From NCBI GenBank assembly GCA_024233625.1, contig JACKPJ010000009.1, forward strand, positions 1 through 37,233: DNA of 37,233 bases. The letters run 5' to 3'. The notes under the pieces were generated by a model. It was not told the origin of the DNA and made no database searches. It saw only the letters and a program-made list of their open reading frames with translations. Shown piece by piece: positions 31,460 through 37,233 of this stretch. Source of the DNA: Deltaproteobacteria bacterium (GTDB lineage Bacteria; UBA10199; DSSB01). The position numbers and the translations under genes are program-made. How positions within the stretch are numbered: position 1 is the stretch's first letter; every line of letters starts with the position of its first letter.

Positions 31460-32890
31460 TCAATTTGTAACAGTACTTTTTTCAAGAGACAGGCGATACC
31501 AATCTACCCGACGGGTGATCAGCATGATGCTCGCCAAAATCAGGAACAGTCCTAATGATCCCGCCAGCAAGGCATAGTCTTCCAGTTGTAGCAAGGTATA
31601 TAAATAAAGATAAAGGCCCGAAAGGATTCCACCCAATAATAATGCACGCTTGAAGCTTTGAAGTACTCGCGACATATAAAAACTAATGAGAAAAACAATC
31701 GATATCGCCCCAGACAAATAGGCCCAGGAAAAACCAATGACTTCCGAGAGTGAAAGTAAAAGCAAATAAAAGATACACAAACTAAAACCAACAAAGAGAT
31801 ATTGAATTGGGTGCACGCGAACTTTTCTATTAAAGACTTCCAAGAGAAAGAAAGTCAAAAAGGTCAGGGCTACAAAAAGCATCGAATACTTGTTTGCCCG
31901 AGTTGCCAAACGATAGTTATCTACCGGATTAATCATTTCAACTCCAAAAGCTCCTTTTTCAAAATGATTTTCATAAATTTCTTTTTCTAACCACTGAGTC
32001 GGAAAACCGCGATTGAGGGAAGAAGCTTGCCACTTCGCTTGAAAGCCCTGCTGAGATCCACTATCGGCAATTTGATGTTTTGTCGGAAGTGAGGCTCCAA
32101 AAAATTTAGGGTGTGGCCAATTGGATTGAAGACTAAAAGAACTTTCTTCACCAACGGGAACCATTTTAAATTTTGAACTACCTGAAAGCTGTAATTTTGT
32201 TTGAAAAGAATAAGATGAACTTTGAGGGTTCAAGTTTTTAAGATCAGACTTTAAAGAGTTTCGCAAAAAATACTGAGAACTTTCATGTTGAATAGGACGA
32301 AAAGGAAGTTTTTCATTATTCCAGAAAACATAAGTTTTATTTTGTAAGGCATGGACTTCGGAAACTCCGATGAGCAAATAACCTTGATCCCATAATATAT
32401 GTTCATCGCTTATTTTCCATTGAGAAAAATCCGGCCTTTTGAAAGTCCCACTCAAATCAATTGAACTTTGATAAACCGGAACCTTAAAAACATTGCGATG
32501 TTTAATTTGTGTTTTAAGGTCACCTTCAACTGTTAATTTGTCCGGCAAAAAATAAGTATTAGAAATCGAGTAATGTATCTTATCATCGTTATCACGATAA
32601 TATTTTTTATAAGGAATCACCAAAACAGGCCCTATAATTGTTTGATCTCCTCCCCATGTTTGACTAATCTCACGCTTGACTTCGTCTTGTCTGTCTACTC
32701 GTTCTTTGACGACAAATTGTACAATCAACAAAGGTAAGCCTAATAAAAGAGCCAAAAACCCAACCAAAAACATCTTACCAATCAGTAAAAGTGTCGAATT
32801 GGAAGTTTTGACTGCGTTTAAATTAATCGGGTTATTATCGTTATGATCAGTATTTGTCTCAGTTGTATTTTGCGGAGTATTAGTTTCCAT
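31460..32890 (-). CDS. creD: Inner-membrane protein CreD
   Basis: This 476-residue envelope protein belongs to the CreD family, linked in E. coli and others to envelope integrity and colicin or beta-lactam tolerance. TM1 is about 30-58. It is followed by the family-typical VKERVDRQDEVKREISQTWG and IIGPVLVIPYKK, a large periplasmic domain to about residue 330, then five or six C-terminal helices starting at YSMLFVALTFLTFFLLEV. The usual regulator pair CreBC is not in the window; instead a DUF1361 gene follows. Confidence 0.93.
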   Translation of the reverse strand: METNTPQNTTETNTDHNDNNPINLNAVKTSNSTLLLIGKMFLVGFLALLLGLPLLIVQFVVKERVDRQDEVKREISQTWGGDQTIIGPVLVIPYKKYYRDNDDKIHYSISNTYFLPDKLTVEGDLKTQIKHRNVFKVPVYQSSIDLSGTFKRPDFSQWKISDEHILWDQGYLLIGVSEVHALQNKTYVFWNNEKLPFRPIQHESSQYFLRNSLKSDLKNLNPQSSSYSFQTKLQLSGSSKFKMVPVGEESSFSLQSNWPHPKFFGASLPTKHQIADSGSQQGFQAKWQASSLNRGFPTQWLEKEIYENHFEKGAFGVEMINPVDNYRLATRANKYSMLFVALTFLTFFLLEVFNRKVRVHPIQYLFVGFSLCIFYLLLLSLSEVIGFSWAYLSGAISIVFLISFYMSRVLQSFKRALLLGGILSGLYLYLYTLLQLEDYALLAGSLGLFLILASIMLITRRVDWYRLSLEKSTVTN

Positions 32891-32970
32891 CTTAAATCCT
32901 TTTATATAAAAGTTTTTGCTATTGTGGATTTAAGAGAAAACGTTTGAAAGGTTTATGAAGGAAAAATGAA

Positions 32971-33006
32971 AAGGGAGTGAAAATGGTAGGTCTGTCTCAC
33001 TCCCCT
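32971..33006 (-). terminator. Terminator of the sulfur operon
   Basis: GGGAGTGA and TCACTCCC (plus coordinates 32973-32980 and 32997-33004) form an 8-bp stem. On the minus strand the stem is followed by TTTTCATTTTT, placed just after the persulfide dioxygenase stop. Confidence 0.8.
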
Positions 33007-33016
33007 TTCAATTTTA

Positions 33017-33760
33017 TTATCCTTGCCTGACACTAGCGGATATGGCTGAGTTTTCATCAGCCTTATCCGCTCCACATGCCATATTTGCGGGAACGGCAAT
33101 CTGAATCTTTTTGGGCATCGCTAATTTTAAATTAGCCATGATTTCGACAAACTCGGCTTCACTTTTTTGTCCTCCTACTCGAGGATTATATTTTTTTTCT
33201 TCGCCAATCGTCGAAACCGTTAGGCCATGATAATCATGGGCCGGATACACCAAAGTATCATCCGGAAGAGGAAAAAGTTTTTCGATAATACTGTGATATA
33301 AAGCTCCGGGAGACCCTTGTTGAAAGTCTGTCCTTCCTGTGCCACGAATCAACAAGGCGTCTCCCGTAAACACGCGGCCACTCACGACGTAGCTCATGCA
33401 ACCGTCGGTATGGCCAGGCGTTGACAAAGCTTTAATTTTAAAACTTCCTAAATCAATCTCTTCTCCATCTTTGACTTGCTTATCGGCGCAAGCCACATGA
33501 GCTCCAAAACCCACAATGCTCTTGGCACCTGTTGCCTGACGAATGTCTTCGGCACCAGTAATGTGATCAGCGTGCACATGCGTTTCGATAATGTATTTTA
33601 ATTGTAGATTTAACTCCTTAATCAAATTAAGATCACGTGAAACCTGTTCCTTGACAGGGTCAATTAAAGCGGCTTCTCGCGTCTCGGGATCTGCAATCAA
33701 ATAACTATAAGTCCAGGTGTCATAATCAAAAAGCTGCCTAAAAAAAAGTTCCCGACTCAT
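33017..33760 (-). CDS. Persulfide dioxygenase-like MBL-fold hydrolase (ETHE1 type)
   Basis: This 247-residue metallo-beta-lactamase-fold protein probably oxidises glutathione persulfide to sulfite using a mononuclear iron. Metal ligands are seen in THVHADH (His61, His63, Asp65, His66), in STPGHTDG and in FTGDALLIRGTGRTDFQ. YPAHDYHG is typical of ETHE1/SdoA rather than glyoxalase II. The C-terminal 30 residues extend past the fold and carry one Cys. It is the last gene of the ArsR-rhodanese-TauE operon, 51 bp after the transporter gene. Context supports sulfide or persulfide detoxification. Confidence 0.93.
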   Translation of the reverse strand: MSRELFFRQLFDYDTWTYSYLIADPETREAALIDPVKEQVSRDLNLIKELNLQLKYIIETHVHADHITGAEDIRQATGAKSIVGFGAHVACADKQVKDGEEIDLGSFKIKALSTPGHTDGCMSYVVSGRVFTGDALLIRGTGRTDFQQGSPGALYHSIIEKLFPLPDDTLVYPAHDYHGLTVSTIGEEKKYNPRVGGQKSEAEFVEIMANLKLAMPKKIQIAVPANMACGADKADENSAISASVRQG

Positions 33761-33811
33761 GATTTATTCCTCCTTAAGAATTGAATGACTTCATTCAAAA
33801 TTAAAATTCGC

Positions 33812-34570
33812 TTATGCAAAAAAAACATTTTGCGTTAAAATTCCCAAACCCAAAATCAAAATAAAAGCGGCAAAGCCTTTTCTCAGCTTTTCGACATGAA
33901 GTCTTTTCGCGAGTTGAATTCCCACAAAACTCGATAAGCTTGAAACTGCCACAAAAATCAATATCACCAGCCAATCAAAATGAACCTTGCCCCAATAACC
34001 AATCACTCCTGCCATACTATTGATCGTGATAATCAAAAGTGAAGTACCAATCGCTAAACGCAGCTTTAAATGACCAATCGTATTTAGCGCCGGCACGATC
34101 AAAAAGCCTCCACCCACACCGAGCAATCCCGTCATAAACCCGACACCTGCTCCCAAACCTCCTGCCAAGTCATGTCGCATCTCGCATTCATTTTTCCCTT
34201 CTTCGACATCCGCCTCTTTTTTAAAAATCATCAATACCGCCACAATAACCATTAAGAGTCCAAAGAGAATGAGTTGAAAGCTTCCCGAAACTCGGAGCGC
34301 CACCCAAGTTCCAAAAAAAGTACCTATGATTCCAACGATGGAAAAAAACAAGGCCGCACGATGACACAAAGCTTTATGACGCCATTGATGAATCGTGCTA
34401 ACCAATGCAGTAAAACCTACAATCACCAAGGACATCGCAACGGCAGATTTTGTATCGTATCCCAAAATATAAATTAAGATAGGAACTGCCAAGACCGACC
34501 CACCGCTGCCAAACATCCCTAAGGACAAGCCAACTAAAGAACCCATCAACATTGCCAAAATCCAAGTCAT
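33812..34570 (-). CDS. TauE/SafE-family sulfite/anion transporter
   Basis: This 252-residue membrane protein has about eight helices in two similar halves. Each half starts with a glycine-rich family motif: GLSLGMFGSGGSVLAVPIL near the N terminus and GFMTGLLGVGGGFLIVPAL in the middle. TauE/SafE proteins export sulfite, organosulfonates or sulfur anions. Its start codon overlaps the rhodanese stop by four bases (ATGA). Sulfite is the product of persulfide dioxygenase, so export of sulfite is the natural inferred role here. Confidence 0.93.
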   Translation of the reverse strand: MTWILAMLMGSLVGLSLGMFGSGGSVLAVPILIYILGYDTKSAVAMSLVIVGFTALVSTIHQWRHKALCHRAALFFSIVGIIGTFFGTWVALRVSGSFQLILFGLLMVIVAVLMIFKKEADVEEGKNECEMRHDLAGGLGAGVGFMTGLLGVGGGFLIVPALNTIGHLKLRLAIGTSLLIITINSMAGVIGYWGKVHFDWLVILIFVAVSSLSSFVGIQLAKRLHVEKLRKGFAAFILILGLGILTQNVFFA

Positions 34571-35118
34571 GCTGCTACCTTATGAGATTTTTTTGAGAGG
34601 AAAGAATTTTTTGTGCGATTCCAAGGCATGCGACTTAATAATTTCTCCATACCACAAAAACCGCTGACACCCGCAAAGATTAATCCGACTCCCACAAAAG
34701 CTGTCAAAGCAATAAAGTTGGGATTGACTAACCAAGCAAGCACGAGACCCAAGATAATCAAAGTACCTGCTGTGATTTGTACTTGCTGCATAAGAGGAAG
34801 ACCGCGCCCTAAACGCAAGACTTCTCCGCCCGACTTTTGATACTGCGAAATACCACCTTCTACATTAATTAAATTTTCAAATCCCATTGCTTGCAAACGC
34901 TCTACCGCTTGACGGCTTCGATTGCCCGAACGGCAATAGACATATACCATGCAATTTCGTGGAATTTCATGAGACTTGTTTTCGACGTGATCTAAAGGAA
35001 TATGCACAGCACCCTCAATATGGTTTAATTGATGCTCATCTGGATTACGTACATCGAGTAAAATTCCCTTATTTTTTTTCAGCTCCTCCTTGAGCTGACT
35101 GGCATGAATGGATTTCAT
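34567..35118 (-). CDS. Rhodanese domain fused to DUF2892 membrane domain
   Basis: This 183-residue protein has an N-terminal rhodanese domain with active-site loop CRSGNRS (Cys62) and LLDVRNPDEHQ, joined to two TM helices (about 110-155). The end, GFCGMEKLLSRMPWN, matches the DUF2892 or YgaP-type membrane anchor. It is a membrane-bound sulfurtransferase that moves sulfane sulfur between thiols at the cytoplasmic face. Both ends overlap neighbours by four bases (arsR stop, TauE start), so translation is coupled. Confidence 0.93.
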   Translation of the reverse strand: MKSIHASQLKEELKKNKGILLDVRNPDEHQLNHIEGAVHIPLDHVENKSHEIPRNCMVYVYCRSGNRSRQAVERLQAMGFENLINVEGGISQYQKSGGEVLRLGRGLPLMQQVQITAGTLIILGLVLAWLVNPNFIALTAFVGVGLIFAGVSGFCGMEKLLSRMPWNRTKNSFLSKKSHKVAA

Positions 35119-35492
35119 AATGAACTTCCCCTTCTTTGACGGCTATTCTTCATCGGTACCGTCTTCAAATTATAGGCAGCTAATTGTCTGCTCAATCTAT
35201 CTTCGATCCCACGGCAAACGGTATCGCAGATCTCATAAACCATCGAATCGGCAATGGAGTAATAAACCGAATTACCCTCCTGACGACGATCCAATAAATT
35301 AGCTTCGGTCAAGATCTTGAGATGCTTGCTCAAATTAGGCTGTGAAGTCGGAATCAACTCGATGAGTTGCGAGACACTTTTTTCGCCTTCCTGTAACTCT
35401 TGTAAAATATGCAAACGCACGGATTCACACATTGCCTTAAAGATTCTTGCGACGTCTTCTAATGCTGCTGGATTGAGTTTTTCTTTTCTCAT
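35115..35492 (-). CDS. ArsR-family repressor, likely persulfide- or metal-sensing
   Basis: This 125-residue winged-helix regulator has recognition helix TSQPNLSKHLKIL and wing RRQEGNSVYYSI. The ArsR/CadC metal site ELCVCDL is replaced by EKSVSQL, so classical arsenic or cadmium sensing at alpha-3 is unlikely. Cysteines occur at 22 (KAMCESVR) and at 89 and 93 (ICDTVC). Cys22 with one of the C-terminal pair could form a persulfide-linked bridge as in BigR/SqrR, or the CxxxC could bind metal. The gene heads the operon with rhodanese, transporter and dioxygenase, so it probably represses that operon. Confidence 0.9.
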   Translation of the reverse strand: MRKEKLNPAALEDVARIFKAMCESVRLHILQELQEGEKSVSQLIELIPTSQPNLSKHLKILTEANLLDRRQEGNSVYYSIADSMVYEICDTVCRGIEDRLSRQLAAYNLKTVPMKNSRQRRGSSL

Positions 35493-35719
35493 TATCTTTA
35501 ACCCGTTATTCTTTATATTTATTTTTCAACATTTATATCATTCATTAATAGTTAATTAGTTATATTCTTATATAGTTATATAGTAATTAGACATAAGAAG
35601 ATTGTCAAGTATCAATATTCTTCTACTTTATTTTTTGTTCCCCCTCCCCCTTTAAAAAATTTCGTGAAAATCTGAAGTGTTTTTAGACTTAGAAAGCCCT
35701 ACACTGTTTGAGCCCCGTT
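35493..35719. promoter_or_regulatory. Promoter/operator region of the sulfur operon
   Basis: This AT-rich 227-bp spacer lies upstream of arsR. TAGTTA repeats directly at 35549, 35557 and 35573, and AGTTATAT at 35558 and 35574 (16-bp period). TATATA-GT-TATATA at 35569-35582 is palindromic. These suit an ArsR-family operator, though no binding consensus is proven. Confidence 0.5.
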
Positions 35720-35729
35720 TTATCGGGGC
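35712..35729. terminator. GC hairpin overlapping the stop of the HTTM-DCC gene
   Basis: GCCCCG (35712-35717) and CGGGGC (35724-35729) pair with a 6-nt loop that includes the TAA stop. No T-run follows on either strand, so it is an incomplete terminator. Confidence 0.35.
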
Positions 35730-37233
35730 GAGTTTGCAGAAGCTTCTTTACATTCATAAGTCAACAAATGCTCTTTTTTAACCGAAGACTTTTGAGGATA
35801 AGGCAAGGTTCTTTCAAGCATGAAGTTGATCTCCAGCTCTTCCATTTTATTTGTATTTTGATAAAACAAATTCCACAAACGGCATTGATAACTGGCAAAC
35901 AAAGACAAATGTTCACGGCGTTTGTACAAATTCATCATATACTTACGCCAGCGCTGATTGGGATAAGTCGCCGATACATTTTTGGGTTTGGCAAAGTCGA
36001 GTTTTTGATCTGCCTTCATCAAATCTATCTTTGTCCCGTCTTTTAAAGTCGCCGCCAAGACATACCAGCCGTCATTAAGCAAGGGCCGCGGTGAAAACAT
36101 ATTCCATTTTTGTTCAAGGCGAAAAGCGTGCGTGATCCAGTAAACGGGATTGGGTACCTGTTTTTTAACGGAGCTCGAAACAAAGGGATGAATATTCCAC
36201 CACAGGCTGCATAAAAATAAAAAAATAACCATCACACTTTGCCAGCCTGCGATCGTCCATTTTTGTTCTCTAAATTTAATGAAACGCACCCATGAAGAGG
36301 CGATCATGCGATGACCCGCAACCCAGCGATAAAACTTTTGACCTAAGGAATTAATCGGCCAAAGCCTGAGCAAAGGAGCTAAAAACCACGCATAGGGAGA
36401 ATGACGAAATAAAGTAATGATTCCCTCAAAACGAATGTGCTGTTTGCCGGAAACATCCTGCACCACCCAGGAGTTTTCGCGTTCCATCACCGCATGGATT
36501 GCAGGGTCACTTTGCGCAGTATCAACTTGCGTCTCGGGCAAGAGTAAAAACTCTTTCAAGATTTTGACCCAACGACGACAAAAACCACAGTCACGGTCAT
36601 AATAAATTTTGAGTCCCAATCGCTGGGTTGTTTTGAGACGATGAAAAATTTTATCCCAAAAGAGCGAGGGCAAAAATAAGAGCCAAGCTGTCACACTAAT
36701 ATAAGAAAAAAGCCCCAGCTCCATATGAATGGCAAAGCCAATATGTAAACTCGCCATCAAGGCCACTAAAATAATTCGCAGGCGCTGTGTAAAAAAAGGA
36801 AGAAACATCAAACTTGGACCCAATATCTCAAGCCAATAAGTATAACGCGTCAGCCATTTGAGTAAGGCGGGAAACTGCCTCAAATACTCACCCGCCGCCG
36901 TTGCAAATTGATCGAGCATCAAGGCTTCATAGACGGCTGTCGCCTGCGACCAGCTCCAGGCACTGCCTGTTTTATATGCGGCACCCATCCAATAAACCAA
37001 ACAAACTTGCATCAAAATGGCAAAACTTGCCGGGCTTAAAATAATTTGAGGAGGATTTTTTTCGGACGAGTCTAAAGCGCGATCTATCGAAAAACAGGCT
37101 CCCAAGGGCAAAAAAATACTCCAAAACAAAAGCATGCGCAGCAAGGTATCCCCTGCTTGCAAAACCATGGGGTTACGCGCCTGAATCGACGCTAACATTA
37201 ACCACGACATAAAAGCCACCCAACGCGTGCGAT
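35720..37233 (-). CDS. HTTM (VKG-carboxylase-like) and DCC domain fusion (5' end beyond window)
   Basis: The frame is open to the right edge (RTRWVAFMSWL), so the N terminus is missing; a GTG at 37219 is probably internal. The first part has TM helices with LLFWSIFLPLGACFSIDRA, WMGAAYKTGSAW and YWLEILGPSLMFLP, typical of HTTM proteins related to vitamin K-dependent gamma-carboxylase. A DCC (DUF393) thioredoxin-like domain follows with IYYDRDCGFCRRWVKIL, whose CxxC could do thiol-disulfide exchange. Two more hydrophobic segments and a soluble C-terminal part (WNMFSPRP, typical of the family) end the protein. Substrate is unknown. Confidence 0.88.
   Translation of the reverse strand, partial: RTRWVAFMSWLMLASIQARNPMVLQAGDTLLRMLLFWSIFLPLGACFSIDRALDSSEKNPPQIILSPASFAILMQVCLVYWMGAAYKTGSAWSWSQATAVYEALMLDQFATAAGEYLRQFPALLKWLTRYTYWLEILGPSLMFLPFFTQRLRIILVALMASLHIGFAIHMELGLFSYISVTAWLLFLPSLFWDKIFHRLKTTQRLGLKIYYDRDCGFCRRWVKILKEFLLLPETQVDTAQSDPAIHAVMERENSWVVQDVSGKQHIRFEGIITLFRHSPYAWFLAPLLRLWPINSLGQKFYRWVAGHRMIASSWVRFIKFREQKWTIAGWQSVMVIFLFLCSLWWNIHPFVSSSVKKQVPNPVYWITHAFRLEQKWNMFSPRPLLNDGWYVLAATLKDGTKIDLMKADQKLDFAKPKNVSATYPNQRWRKYMMNLYKRREHLSLFASYQCRLWNLFYQNTNKMEELEINFMLERTLPYPQKSSVKKEHLLTYECKEASANSPR

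Noticed and set aside
31444..31485. Extended start (TTG 31485) for the DUF1361 gene
   Set aside because: It would overlap creD and has no ribosome binding site, while ATG 31443 has GAGGAG at good spacing.

Overview
The window looks like a stretch of chromosome from a Gram-negative bacterium of deltaproteobacterial type (Myxococcota, Bdellovibrionota or the UBA10199-like candidate lineages). The clues are lipoproteins with Cys-rich DUF4215 repeats and FG-GAP repeats, an S41 protease with a long C-terminal extension as in Myxococcus, a Wza/Wzz/Wzx export locus, and AT-rich spacers. This placement is inference from gene content. No phage, plasmid, IS element or CRISPR array is visible.

Layout. 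1-3918: two divergent surface lipoproteins share a 438-bp spacer packed with inverted repeats and four copies of an octamer. The first gene runs off the left edge and has no stop in the window. 4018-10375: housekeeping genes, namely an aspartase-family lyase with a lysine-rich tail, a one-Cys lipoprotein peroxiredoxin, HflX and a SNF2-family helicase that overlaps hflX tail to tail. 10439-17558: an exopolysaccharide or O-antigen locus with two divergent arms. The minus arm is a Wza-like SLBB protein (preceded by a 20-codon leader ORF) and a Wzz-like protein. The plus arm is a priming sugar phosphotransferase, a Wzx flippase, a Wzy/WaaL-type polymerase or ligase whose 5' end is frameshifted at a T9 run, and a GT9 glycosyltransferase. 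A 918-residue protein of unknown function follows.

20524-28160: tRNA-Leu(CAA), a radical SAM protein, a flippase-like UPF0104 membrane protein, an S41 protease with Ig/CARDB-like extensions, RibF and a MoxR ATPase without the usual VWA partner. 28279-29928 holds the most notable gene: an anti-phage dCTP deaminase (AvcD/DcdV family). It has its own predicted promoter and a short leader with overlapping alternative hairpins, one of which would sequester the ribosome binding site. This is where an AvcI/DifV-like regulatory RNA would be expected.

30092-37233: a periplasmic OB-fold protein, a CreD-DUF1361 membrane gene pair, and a four-gene operon of ArsR regulator, rhodanese-DUF2892, TauE/SafE transporter and persulfide dioxygenase. 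Together the four genes read as a sulfide/persulfide sensing and detoxification module. Last comes an HTTM-DCC fusion protein cut by the right edge.

All calls rest on reading the translated sequence and remembered family motifs; no database search was run.
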